This document shows positions 7,924-14,898 of a stretch of 15,140 nt of DNA, in pieces (the first letter of the stretch is position 1; every line of letters starts with the position of its first letter). The translations under genes were made by a program, and so were the position numbers. Source of the DNA: JAXGTO01 sp040774885 (lineage in GTDB: Bacteria > Actinomycetota > Coriobacteriia > Coriobacteriales > Eggerthellaceae); assembly GCA_040774885.1 (NCBI GenBank), contig JAXGTO010000040.1, forward strand, positions 1 through 15,140. Reading direction: 5' to 3'. The notes under the pieces were generated by a model. It did no database searches. It was not told the origin of the DNA and saw nothing but the letters and a program-made list of their open reading frames with translations.

Positions 7924-7958
7924 ACTGGCGTCGCACACCCCGTAAGTGCGGCGCCAGT
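7924..7958 (+). other. Hairpin just after the DDAH gene
   Basis: Arms 7924-7936 and 7946-7958 pair over 13 positions (12 Watson-Crick plus one G-U) around a nine-base loop, starting 17 bases after the stop codon. There is no U-tract after it, so it is not itself a terminator. It could protect the 3' end or form part of a two-hairpin end region with the terminator that follows. Confidence 0.45.
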
Positions 7959-7974
7959 TCGCAACAGGTGGATG

Positions 7975-8010
7975 AAGGACCCTGCCGCAGTAACGCGGCA
8001 GGGTCCTTTT
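7975..8010 (+). terminator. Intrinsic terminator of the antiporter-DDAH region
   Basis: A perfect 14-bp stem, AAGGACCCTGCCGC (7975-7988) with its complement at 7995-8008, encloses a six-base loop (AGTAAC) and runs into TTTT (8007-8010). This is a strong rho-independent terminator, 68 bases after the DDAH stop. Confidence 0.9.
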
Positions 8011-8211
8011 CATGGAGTCGCGCCTATCGCTTCCCGTGCGCTGTGCTCGCACCCTTCGCTGCGCACCTCGCGCGTTGCGACCATCGATTCGCATTCCGTA
8101 TGCCGCGCCCGTGTCCATGCTCCGTCCCCATGACCGTCATTTCACGGCGCCCCTTGCCTTGCATCCCTGCATCTTGTCCCCATCGCGTGTATCTCATACC
8201 CCCCCGCACGC
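8011..8211. other. Non-coding stretch, no function seen
   Basis: This part of the 609-bp gap between the DDAH gene and the LuxR regulator is pyrimidine-rich. Short open frames cross it, but none has a ribosome site or a recognisable protein. I see no convincing promoter. Confidence 0.5.
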
Positions 8212-8349
8212 GGATTGCTCAAAAAGGCCGCCATTCTACGACTTCTCGGCTATTCGACAGGTTTTGAAAAACCGTGAACTGGGCTTTTGCTGAGCTGCTG
8301 GTGAAAAAGTTCGCGAAAGTCGTAGAATGGCGGCCTTTTTGAGCAATCC
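8212..8349. repeat. 138-bp element with perfect 33-bp terminal inverted repeats
   Basis: The arms 8212-8244 and 8317-8349 are exact reverse complements over 33 bases, flanking a 72-base centre. The outer arm reads GGATTGCTCAAAAAGGCCGC on each strand. The run of five A on the left and five T on the right lies inside the stem, so a transcript in either direction would form a long hairpin ending in a U-rich arm, like a two-way terminator. The centre holds a smaller palindrome (GGTTTT-GA-AAAACC, ~8260-8273). No target-site duplication is evident at the ends. It could be a MITE-like or REP-like genome repeat, or a bidirectional terminator. Because of the symmetry, both strands can be read as the peptide start CSKRPPFYDF, which I treat as a by-product. 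Confidence 0.85.
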
Positions 8350-8455
8350 AATGATGTGGCTCGACGCAGTTGCATTGCCCCTCGCCTGCGACTTGTCACC
8401 GAGAGGTGGGAGGCCACTCGCCGCGCGGTGTGATGCGCGCGTCTGTCTCGGGCGG

Positions 8456-8461
8456 TATGAT
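8456..8461 (+). promoter_or_regulatory. Possible -10 box for the LuxR regulator
   Basis: TATGAT followed by GGGG lies 56 bases before the chosen start codon of the regulator. No good -35 sequence stands 16-18 bases upstream, so this is a weak call. Confidence 0.25.
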
Positions 8462-8516
8462 GGGGCAATCAGCAAGCGGAAACCATCAGGCCGTACTTGG
8501 GGAAGGGCCGTTCCAC

Positions 8517-10991
8517 ATGATGCAGAAGCCGCGCATATTCCCGCGAAAGCGCATCGACGATCTGCTGGGCCACGCCCTCGAGGTGCCCTTGTGCACGGTT
8601 ACCGCCCATGCCGGGTCGGGCAAAACCACGGCAACCGAATCGTTCTGCTCGTCGATCGATGTACCTTCGCGCTGGGTGACGGTTACGTCGGGCGATGACG
8701 ATGCGCTTTGGGAAAAGCTCTGCGATGCCGCCGAAGCGCTCTCGCCCGATGCCGCCGTGGCCTTGCGCATCATCGGCGTGCCGTATTCCGAGCACCAGCA
8801 GGCCCAGGCGCTGTCCATTTTGCGGCGCTACGAAAACACGGAAGCCCTCTTGGTGGTGGACGACTGTCAATTCCTCGCTGATTCCAGCCCGTTTCATTCG
8901 CTGTGCAACATGTGGGCGGCCGAGACGTTCCCGTGCTTCCACCTTGTGCTGCTGGCGCGATCGGACCCGCCGATAGCGCTCACGTCCTTGCAGGTGAAAG
9001 GCTTGTGCTTTCGGATAGACACCCAAGACCTTATGTTCACGCGTCAGGAGGTGGCGGGGTACTTGGCCGCGCGCGGGCTGAAGCTTTCCGACGCGGAAAT
9101 CGACCGAATTGCAGAGCGGTCAACCGGGTGGATCGCCGCGCTGTACCTGCTGAGCGAAGGGCTGATCCACGGCCGCCAAGACAAGGGGATGGAAGGGATC
9201 AACGCGCTGTTCGAAGAGAATTTGCTGAACGACCTTGCCCCCTTCGATTGCGAAATGCTGGTGCGTCTTTCCGACTTGGACGGGTTCACGCCCGATTTGG
9301 CGGTGGCGGCGCTCGATGACGAACGGGCTCGCGGCCTGATTTCGCGCATGCTGGCCGAAAACGCCTTCATCGCCTGCAATGATCAGGGGATATGCATGCT
9401 GCATCCGTTGCTGCAGAGCTGTCTGTCGCTGCGGCGCAGCGACGACCAACGCCAGAAGCAGGTGCGCAAACGTGCCGGGCTGTGGCTGCTGGACCATCCT
9501 GACTACACCTACCCGCATATGATCGATTTGTTCGAGCGCGGCGAGTGCGTTGATGTGCTTTTCGAGCGCATGAACGACCCCCGTGCGCGCTGGCTGCGCC
9601 AAACCAATGCCGCGGCGCTGTACCGCGTGGCATCGCAGCTGCCCGAAGACCGCTGCCTTGCCTACCCCTTTGCGTACTTGCAGGTGGTGTTCTTCGCCCT
9701 GCTTTCGCCCCAGCCGACATGCCGGGCGTTCGGCATGAAGCAGCTGGGCATCATGTGGGACTGCTTTTCCCAGGCCGACGACCCGCAGGGACGGCGCATC
9801 CATGGCGAGTTGATCGTGATACGGCGCGTTTTCGGCTTTGGGGACGACGTCGAAAAGGGCCATGACCCGCTGAACGATGCCGCCATCTTGCTGGACGGGC
9901 AGGCGTCGTTGGTGCTCAAGCCCCACCACCCCTTCACCTTCGGGTTGCCCATGCTCTCGTACAGTGAATTCATGGCGTCGGGCAAGCTGGACGAAGCGGT
10001 CGATCGCTGCCAGCACAACCGCTATGAACTGGTGACCGACGGGTTCGGGCGCGGATCGGACCGGTTGATGCTGGCGGAGGCGGCGTTGCTGCGCTGCGAA
10101 ATGGACGACGCTGCGGCTTTCGCCCGGCAGGCCATCGCCGCGGCAGAGGGCAAGCAGCAGGATTGCATTGCCGGTTGCGCGCGATTCGTTCTTATGCGCC
10201 GCGCGTTGTTTCTGGGCGACCTTACTGCCGCCGCCCGTCAGATGGCCGCCCTCCATGCGCTGTTGGAAGCAAACGCCCGCGTGCAGGATCGCGAGGGCAT
10301 CGCGTTTGCAACGGTAAGGCAGCTGGTTTTGTTGGCCGATGCCTTTTACGAAATACAGCGCGGATGCCTTGGTCGCGTGCCCGCTTCGCTGTTTGACGAG
10401 CTCCCTGAAAAAGCGTTGCTGGGCGGTATGGGCGTTCCGCTGGCAGTTGGTGCGCGGGCCCGTTTTCTTGAAGGCGACAACGTGCGGGCCGAGGCCTTGT
10501 GCGCGGCAATCGGCGATCTGTCTTCCGTGGGCCAGACAGTGCGTCTCAGCGGGATGGTGACGCAAGCCGTGGCGCTGGAACAGATGAACGGGATGGACAA
10601 CGGCATCAGACTTTTGGAAGAGGCCCTGATCCAGGCCGAGCAAGACGGCATCGTGCTGGTGTTCGCCGAGCACCCCGACATCGTACCCCTGATAGAGCGC
10701 GTGGCAAGGCGCCATACGGTCGATGCGGATTTTCTGGCGCGCGTTGCGCAGGCCGCCAAGACGTGCTGGCACCCCGACGCAGCCGGCACCCCGGTCCCGG
10801 TCGCGCTTTCCGACCGTGAATTGGAAGTGCTGCGCTACGCTGCCGACGGCTATTCGCGCCGAGAGATCGCCCAGATGATCTGCGTGCAGGAAGACACGGT
10901 TAAAAGCCACCTTTCAAAGGTGTATCGCAAGCTGCACGTGTCCAACAAAATCGAAGCCATCAACGTGGCGCGCGACAACGGCATCATTTAG
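8517..10991 (+). CDS. Large ATP-binding LuxR-family regulator (MalT/LAL type)
   Basis: 824 aa. The N-terminal domain is a STAND-type NTPase: Walker A in AHAGSGKTT (residues 30-38) and Walker B in LLVVDD (111-116). A winged-helix-like region, WIAALYLLSEG, follows around residues 205-215, then a long helical, TPR-like middle region. The C-terminus (764-824) is a LuxR helix-turn-helix: LSDRELEVLRYAADGYSRRE, then IAQMICVQEDTVKSHLSKVY, then a KLHVSNKIEA tail. MalT-like proteins are ATP-dependent activators held inactive until a small molecule binds; the ligand here is unknown. I chose ATG 8517 (followed by a second ATG at 8520) because GGGGAAGGG (8499-8507) lies nine bases upstream and residues begin QKPRIFPRKRID, typical of the family's NTPase entry. 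The frame stays open to 8370 but lacks support there. It could control the membrane protein and flavoprotein genes downstream, 110 bp away on the same strand. Confidence 0.9.
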   Translation: MMQKPRIFPRKRIDDLLGHALEVPLCTVTAHAGSGKTTATESFCSSIDVPSRWVTVTSGDDDALWEKLCDAAEALSPDAAVALRIIGVPYSEHQQAQALSILRRYENTEALLVVDDCQFLADSSPFHSLCNMWAAETFPCFHLVLLARSDPPIALTSLQVKGLCFRIDTQDLMFTRQEVAGYLAARGLKLSDAEIDRIAERSTGWIAALYLLSEGLIHGRQDKGMEGINALFEENLLNDLAPFDCEMLVRLSDLDGFTPDLAVAALDDERARGLISRMLAENAFIACNDQGICMLHPLLQSCLSLRRSDDQRQKQVRKRAGLWLLDHPDYTYPHMIDLFERGECVDVLFERMNDPRARWLRQTNAAALYRVASQLPEDRCLAYPFAYLQVVFFALLSPQPTCRAFGMKQLGIMWDCFSQADDPQGRRIHGELIVIRRVFGFGDDVEKGHDPLNDAAILLDGQASLVLKPHHPFTFGLPMLSYSEFMASGKLDEAVDRCQHNRYELVTDGFGRGSDRLMLAEAALLRCEMDDAAAFARQAIAAAEGKQQDCIAGCARFVLMRRALFLGDLTAAARQMAALHALLEANARVQDREGIAFATVRQLVLLADAFYEIQRGCLGRVPASLFDELPEKALLGGMGVPLAVGARARFLEGDNVRAEALCAAIGDLSSVGQTVRLSGMVTQAVALEQMNGMDNGIRLLEEALIQAEQDGIVLVFAEHPDIVPLIERVARRHTVDADFLARVAQAAKTCWHPDAAGTPVPVALSDRELEVLRYAADGYSRREIAQMICVQEDTVKSHLSKVYRKLHVSNKIEAINVARDNGII

Positions 10992-11101
10992 TTCAGCGCG
11001 CCGCAAAAGACTACCCGCATGGGGAATAGCCGCGCCACTGTCGCCCGCCCATACTTTCGGTATCGCTGGTTGACGAAGAGGGTGTGGGAGGGTGGTTGGC
11101 C

Positions 11102-11866
11102 ATGAGCAAAGTATTCTCTAAATTCTTGGAAAGCGGGCTGGTTGCGGCCGTGGTCATGGGCGTCGCGTATCTGCTGACGTATTTCAACATGGCGGGCATG
11201 TGGGCGGCATACGACCTGCCGTCGTATCTGGTGGACATCGGCATTCCCGACATCATCGAAACCATCTACGAGGTGGCCATCAACGCTTGGTCGCTGGTGC
11301 CGATGGTGTTCGTGGTGTGCTGGCTGGTGGCTAAGCTCAAGAACAAAGAGCTGATCCGCAACATCTACGTCACCACCGCCATAGCTGGAATCATCTTGTT
11401 CACCGTCGTGGTGCTGGGAAGGTTTTTGACCATCAATTGGATCTTGGTGGGCATCTTGGTGTTCATGTGGGGGCGCCGGGCCGTTTTGCTGGCGGTGAAG
11501 CAGCGCGACGTGAAGGGCATCCGCGCCAAGTGGTGCGCGCAATTCCCCAATGAAAAAGGCACCGAATCGGCCAGGGCGCTGACCACTGTGGCGACGGTTT
11601 GCCTGGTGGTTTGCGGGTTGTACTACGCATGCCAGACCATGTACTACTACGGCATCGAAGACACCCAGAGCGAAGAATGGCACTACTTGGCGCGCGATCA
11701 CGACAACATGGTGGTGGTGCAAAACGCCGGGTTCAACTATGTGATGGTGGAATACGACGGCGATTGCTTGGGGCACAACTACGAGTTCGCCTCGACCTTC
11801 GATGTGGGGCGCTTGGAATACGTGAATACTGGCGTGCTTGAAGTGCGCGACGCGCAGATGACGTAG
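11102..11866 (+). CDS. Five-helix membrane protein of unknown function
   Basis: 254 aa; I do not recognise the family. Hydrophobic stretches suggest transmembrane helices at roughly residues 9-28, 61-79, 88-106, 108-128 and 159-178. They are followed by a ~75-residue polar C-terminal part (YYYGIEDTQSEEWHYLARDH at 181-200, then a strand-rich end), which would lie on the opposite side of the membrane from the N-terminus. There is no signal peptidase site, transporter motif or enzyme motif that I can name. ATG 11102 is preceded by GGAGG at 11087-11091; an upstream in-frame GTG at 11084 would overlap that site and is less likely. The next gene starts 23 bases after this stop with its own strong ribosome site, so the two are probably co-transcribed. 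The membrane protein may be a partner or anchor for the redox protein, but that is only inferred from the pairing. Confidence 0.8.
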   Translation: MSKVFSKFLESGLVAAVVMGVAYLLTYFNMAGMWAAYDLPSYLVDIGIPDIIETIYEVAINAWSLVPMVFVVCWLVAKLKNKELIRNIYVTTAIAGIILFTVVVLGRFLTINWILVGILVFMWGRRAVLLAVKQRDVKGIRAKWCAQFPNEKGTESARALTTVATVCLVVCGLYYACQTMYYYGIEDTQSEEWHYLARDHDNMVVVQNAGFNYVMVEYDGDCLGHNYEFASTFDVGRLEYVNTGVLEVRDAQMT

Positions 11867-11889
11867 GCGGCTGCGAAAGAGGGGGAGCC

Positions 11890-12600
11890 ATGCGAGTCTT
11901 GGTGATAAAAGGGAGCCCCAAAAAGCACAGCGACACGTTCCATCTGGCCCAGGCGTTTTTGGACGGCATGGACTGCTTCGCCGCGCAAGAGGTGGAAGTG
12001 GTGGACGTCATCAACCAGGACATCCATCCGTGCTTGGGGTGCTTCGGCTGCTGGCGCACCGAAGAGATCCGGTGCGTGCAAAACGACGACATGAACGAAC
12101 TGCTGGGCAAGATGATCGCCGCCGATGCGGTGGTGTGGAACTTCCCGCTGTACTGCTATGGGGCGCCGTCGCATCTGAAGGCGGTGATGGACCGCACGTT
12201 GCCGCTGGAAAAACTGAACATGGCGCAGACCGCCGATGGCACTATGGAGCACGGAACCAAGCTGGCCAAACGGATGCGCCATGTGGGCCTTGTGGGGTCG
12301 GGCTTTCCCGCCGAAGATGAGCGCATCTTCCAGCCGGTGATGGACCAGATGCATCAGCTGTTCGGCGATTTTCCCATGATAACGGTGCCCGAAACGCCGT
12401 TGCTCGAAGCGCTGTCGCACTGCCTGGACGCAACGGAATACACAGCGCCGTTGCTGGAAAAGGTAAAGGCGGCCGGGACGGAGTACGCGAAAACGGGCAC
12501 GCTGAGCCCCGCAACGCTCGAAGCGTGCGCGCAGCCCATGATGCCGCTGAAAGACTACGTGGAGGTGGTAAACCGGCACGCCGAGACGATTGTGAAGTAA
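11890..12600 (+). CDS. Flavodoxin-fold NAD(P)H-dependent oxidoreductase with iron-sulfur-type cysteine cluster
   Basis: 236 aa. It belongs to the NADPH-dependent FMN reductase / iron-sulfur flavoprotein group. The N-terminus MRVLVIKGSPKKHSDT (1-16) is the first strand and phosphate loop that binds FMN; PLYCYGAPSHLKAVMDR (~86-102) is the second flavin loop. Between them, HPCLGCFGCWRTEEIRC contains Cys48, Cys51, Cys54 and Cys62, a C-x2-C-x2-C-x7-C pattern. That matches the compact cluster (Cx2Cx2Cx4-7C) of archaeal and clostridial iron-sulfur flavoproteins, so a 4Fe-4S cluster beside FMN is plausible. Such proteins move electrons in the cytoplasm of anaerobes, sometimes reducing quinones, oxygen or peroxide; the substrate here is unknown. 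AGAGGGGGAG just before the ATG supports the start. It follows the membrane protein gene by 23 bp. Confidence 0.85.
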   Translation: MRVLVIKGSPKKHSDTFHLAQAFLDGMDCFAAQEVEVVDVINQDIHPCLGCFGCWRTEEIRCVQNDDMNELLGKMIAADAVVWNFPLYCYGAPSHLKAVMDRTLPLEKLNMAQTADGTMEHGTKLAKRMRHVGLVGSGFPAEDERIFQPVMDQMHQLFGDFPMITVPETPLLEALSHCLDATEYTAPLLEKVKAAGTEYAKTGTLSPATLEACAQPMMPLKDYVEVVNRHAETIVK

Positions 12601-12632
12601 GAGGCGTCTTGGATAGAGTGCGAAAATCGGCG

Positions 12633-12653
12633 AGGACCCGAAAGGGTCCTTCG
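12633..12653 (+). terminator. Short GC-rich hairpin, probable weak terminator
   Basis: AGGACCC (12633-12639), loop GAAA, and GGGTCCT (12644-12650) form a stable stable-tetraloop hairpin 32 bases after the flavoprotein stop. The tail (TCGTC) is a poor U-tract, so termination may be partial. Confidence 0.5.
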
Positions 12654-12665
12654 TCATGCAAGCGA

Positions 12666-12671
12666 TATACT
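12666..12671 (+). promoter_or_regulatory. Possible -10 box of the J-like/HIRAN/Sel1 operon
   Basis: TATACT lies just after the hairpin at 12633-12650, 25 bases before the chosen ATG at 12697. A transcript starting near 12678 would leave a short leader carrying AAAGGGG. No clear -35 box is present at the usual distance, so the call rests on the -10 match and its position. Confidence 0.35.
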
Positions 12672-12696
12672 GGTTCAAATGGGGAAAGGGGTTCGC

Positions 12697-13533
12697 ATGG
12701 CCGAAGGACTTCAAGAAGATCCGCAGGTGCAGCAGGCACGCGAAGACGTCGCGCATTGCAAAGAGGCCATTGCCGATGCCTTGGTGGAATACGACGACAT
12801 CGACCGCCAGCAAAATCCGCATATTTCCAGCGATTACGCCATCAAAGTGGGCGTTTACGAAAACGAACTGCTGAAAAGCGACGTTGCGGCTCGCCGGGCC
12901 AAGCGCAAGTTGACGCTGGCGCAAAAGGCAATCAACGCCGGCAAGCCGCTTGACGATGGTGCGCTGGAGGCTCAACTTGAAGGCGAATTTCGCGAATGGC
13001 AAGAGCGCATGGCCAAGGCTTTGGAAGACTACCTGAAGGCGCTGGATTATCGGGAGGGCACCAAAGCCATGAAGCCCGATGAGGCGGCCAAGATGAAGAA
13101 GCTGTACCGCGTGTTGGTGAAGCGTTTGCACCCCGATTTGCATCCCGACCTCACTTCGCAGCAACGCGACATGTTCCTGCGGGCCCAGGTGGCCTATGAA
13201 AACGGAGACGTTGCGGCGTTGGAGGCCATCGAGGTTTCCACGCGTGAAGGAGCAGGAGGCGAGGACGGTAGCGGCGCATCCGCGGCGTGCGGCAGCGTGC
13301 TTGACGACCTCAAAGCCGAACTTGCGCTGCTGGAAGCCACGTTGTCGGTGTTCGCACAGCGTGTGGACGATCTGAAGGCGCGCGCCCCCTATTGCTACAA
13401 AGACAAGCTGGAAGACAAGAATTGGGTCGTAAGCCAGGTGGAGCAGCTGAAGGCGCAGACCGAGGCGAACAACAAGGCGGCGGCCGAGTATATGCGTCGC
13501 TACGAAGATCTGAAAGGGACGGCCCATGGCTGA
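12697..13533 (+). CDS. Coiled-coil protein with J-domain-like HPD segment
   Basis: 278 aa, charged and mostly helical; no signal peptide or membrane segment, so cytoplasmic. Residues ~10-115 and ~200-270 are rich in Ala, Glu, Lys and Leu with heptad-like spacing, suggesting coiled coils. Between them, KMKKLYRVLVKRLHPDLHPD (residues 132-151) and the following SQQRDMFLRAQVAYENGDVAAL resemble helix II, the HPD loop and helix III of a J domain. J domains recruit and stimulate DnaK/Hsp70. Unusually, HPD occurs twice in a row (145-147 and 149-151). A low-complexity Gly/Ser/Ala linker (184-200) separates this from the C-terminal helix. ATG 12697 is chosen for AAAGGGG (12685-12691) five bases upstream; the in-frame ATG at 12679 would lie on the likely transcript start. 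It overlaps the HIRAN gene by eight bases. Confidence 0.8.
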   Translation: MAEGLQEDPQVQQAREDVAHCKEAIADALVEYDDIDRQQNPHISSDYAIKVGVYENELLKSDVAARRAKRKLTLAQKAINAGKPLDDGALEAQLEGEFREWQERMAKALEDYLKALDYREGTKAMKPDEAAKMKKLYRVLVKRLHPDLHPDLTSQQRDMFLRAQVAYENGDVAALEAIEVSTREGAGGEDGSGASAACGSVLDDLKAELALLEATLSVFAQRVDDLKARAPYCYKDKLEDKNWVVSQVEQLKAQTEANNKAAAEYMRRYEDLKGTAHG

Positions 13534-13930
13534 TATCGTCAAGATAACCGAGCGCAATCTGGCCGATGTCCTCAAAGGGGGCCAAAGCGGCGCGCTGGGT
13601 GTGGGCGCTCCTTTCGAAGAGCCCATCTACTTGGTGGACGTGCATGTGGCGGGCACAACGCACGTGAAGGGCATCGACCAGCTGGTGGAGGGCCTGCATG
13701 AAGGCGACCGATTGTCGTTCGTGCGCGAAAAGGACAATCGCTTCGACAAGATGGCCATCAAGGTGATGGATGCCGACGGCAATCGGCTTGGATATGTGCC
13801 GTGCGACAACAACGAGATATTGGCGCGCCTGATGGACGGCGGCAAGCTGCTGTATGGCGAGGTCCGCAAGAAAGAATTGGTGGACGAGCGCTGGAACAAA
13901 GTGAGCATGCGCGTGTTTTTGGACGACTAG
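13526..13930 (+). CDS. HIRAN-domain protein
   Basis: 134 aa. Residues ~34-115 form a HIRAN domain: IYLVDVHVAGTTHVKG, then GDRLSFVREKDNRFDKMAIKV, then GYVPCDNNEILARLMDGG. HIRAN domains bind DNA, in the eukaryotic HLTF case the 3'-hydroxyl end of single strands at stalled forks. In bacteria they often occur as small stand-alone proteins or joined to nucleases or helicases. No other domain is visible here, so it may act as a DNA-end or damage-sensing adaptor for its operon partners; that role is inferred. The start overlaps the upstream gene by eight bases with AAAGGGA just before it, a sign of translational coupling, and the downstream gene begins nine bases after the stop. Confidence 0.9.
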   Translation: MADIVKITERNLADVLKGGQSGALGVGAPFEEPIYLVDVHVAGTTHVKGIDQLVEGLHEGDRLSFVREKDNRFDKMAIKVMDADGNRLGYVPCDNNEILARLMDGGKLLYGEVRKKELVDERWNKVSMRVFLDD

Positions 13931-13939
13931 GAGGGCACT

Positions 13940-14632
13940 ATGACAGATGAGAATGCCTGCACCCCCGTATGGTGTCCAGAGTTCGATGACGACGGTGATA
14001 TCACAGAGTACCCCTGCTTCTATGACGAGGATAAAGACCGTGCGTACGGAGGCGATGTCTCACTCGATATCGGTGCCGAGTACTATCGGCAGGGGATGGA
14101 TTGGTGCGCCGACGAGAGTAAGCGTACGCAAACGCAGTGCTTCAAGGCGGCCGAGTTCTTTTACAAGAAGAGCGCGGGCTTCGGCAACGTTCAGGCCATG
14201 GTGAACCTGGGGTACGTGTATTCGTACGGGCGCTGCGGCAAGCGCGATGACAAAGCAGCCTTCGAGTGCTTTGAGCAGGCCGCTGAAAAGGATCATGCCG
14301 AAGCCTGCTATAAGCTGGGCGATCTGTATTCGAGTGGCCGTGGGTGCGGGAAGAATGAAGCAAAGGCCTACGAGCTGTACAAGCACGCATATGAATTGGG
14401 AAAAAATGATGATGCCTGCGTGTGGGGAAGCGCGGCGTACCGGTTGGCGTGTTGTGCCGAAAACGCCCGTGGCTGCAGTTTGGACATGCAAGCGGCGCTG
14501 GGGTACTACCGAGAAGCAGGGGTAGGATTCGAGCAGGCCATCCGAGAAGGGTACGGGTACTATTCAAAAAACCTGAGCAACACCCGCAATGCCATCAAGC
14601 GCTTGAATCAAGAACTGGCGGGCGGATACTGA
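13940..14632 (+). CDS. Sel1-repeat (TPR-like) protein
   Basis: 230 aa. At least two clear Sel1-like repeats: residues ~84-119 (AMVNLGYVYSYGRCGKRDDK, then AFECFEQAAEKDH) and ~120-155 (ACYKLGDLYSSGRGCGKNEA, then YELYKHAYELGK). A degenerate unit lies at ~45-81 and another at ~158-198. Sel1 repeats make helical solenoids that bind other proteins; no enzymatic motif is present. The protein is acidic at the N-terminus and has 13 cysteines, several at matching places in successive repeats (for example GRCG and RGCG), so metal binding or redox pairing is conceivable. There is no signal peptide, so it should be cytoplasmic. TAGGAGG at the end of the HIRAN gene supplies the ribosome site and ATG follows at 13940, so it is the third gene of the operon. 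Its codons look slightly less GC-biased than its neighbours. Confidence 0.88.
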   Translation: MTDENACTPVWCPEFDDDGDITEYPCFYDEDKDRAYGGDVSLDIGAEYYRQGMDWCADESKRTQTQCFKAAEFFYKKSAGFGNVQAMVNLGYVYSYGRCGKRDDKAAFECFEQAAEKDHAEACYKLGDLYSSGRGCGKNEAKAYELYKHAYELGKNDDACVWGSAAYRLACCAENARGCSLDMQAALGYYREAGVGFEQAIREGYGYYSKNLSNTRNAIKRLNQELAGGY

Positions 14633-14679
14633 GGCAGATTGGCCGTGCAGTGTGGGTTGTGTGTGGCAGGAAGCTCTTC

Positions 14680-14708
14680 TTGCATGTGCAGCGGCGTGAG
14701 TGTAAGAT
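14680..14708 (+). promoter_or_regulatory. Sigma-70-type promoter for the initiator tRNA
   Basis: TTGCAT (14680-14685) and TAAGAT (14703-14708) are separated by exactly 17 bases. Transcription would start near 14715, about 70 bases before the mature tRNA; the leader between holds short GC-rich hairpins likely removed by processing. Confidence 0.6.
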
Positions 14709-14783
14709 AACCAAACGTCGCTTCGGCGGCTGGGGCGCGAAAGCCCTCGGCCGAACACCAGAGATTCGAAGCGAACCCATATA

Positions 14784-14860
14784 GTGCGGGGTGGAGCAGT
14801 CTGGTAGCTCGCCGGGCTCATAACCCGGAGGTCATTGGTTCAAATCCAGTCCCCGCGACC
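14784..14860 (+). tRNA. Initiator tRNA-fMet (CAT anticodon), CCA encoded
   Basis: A 77-nt cloverleaf with anticodon CAT in CGGGCTCATAACCCG. Three stacked G-C pairs in the anticodon stem (GGG/CCC) and an A11-U24 pair in the D stem (GAGC/GCTC) are the initiator signatures. T arm is GGTTCAAATCC and the 3' end ACCA is encoded. The acceptor stem is six G-C pairs (GCGGGG/CCCCGC). The first base is U facing G72, whereas the usual bacterial initiator has an unpaired C1-A72; a U-G wobble is still not a Watson-Crick pair. Confidence 0.95.
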
Positions 14861-14869
14861 AAAACTCCC

Positions 14870-14898
14870 AGCTCAGGGCATATGCTCTGAGCTTTTTT
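14870..14898 (+). terminator. Intrinsic terminator of the tRNA-fMet gene
   Basis: AGCTCAG (14870-14876) pairs with CTGAGCT (14887-14893) around a further self-complementary core GCATATGC, followed by six T (14893-14898). It starts nine bases after the tRNA CCA end. Confidence 0.85.

Noticed and set aside
8012..8293. Small open frames through the 33-bp inverted repeat, both strands sharing CSKRPPFYDF
   Set aside because: The shared peptide follows from the DNA symmetry. There is no ribosome site, and upstream residues are low-complexity. Treated as a repeat, not a gene.
9120..10910. 596-codon minus-strand open frame opposite the LuxR regulator
   Set aside because: Codon-bias shadow; the + strand product has Walker A/B and a LuxR helix-turn-helix, the minus product nothing recognisable.
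11779..13626. 615-codon minus-strand open frame across the flavoprotein and J-like genes
   Set aside because: It spans two well-supported + strand genes and their intergenic hairpin and promoter, with a composition typical of antisense shadows.
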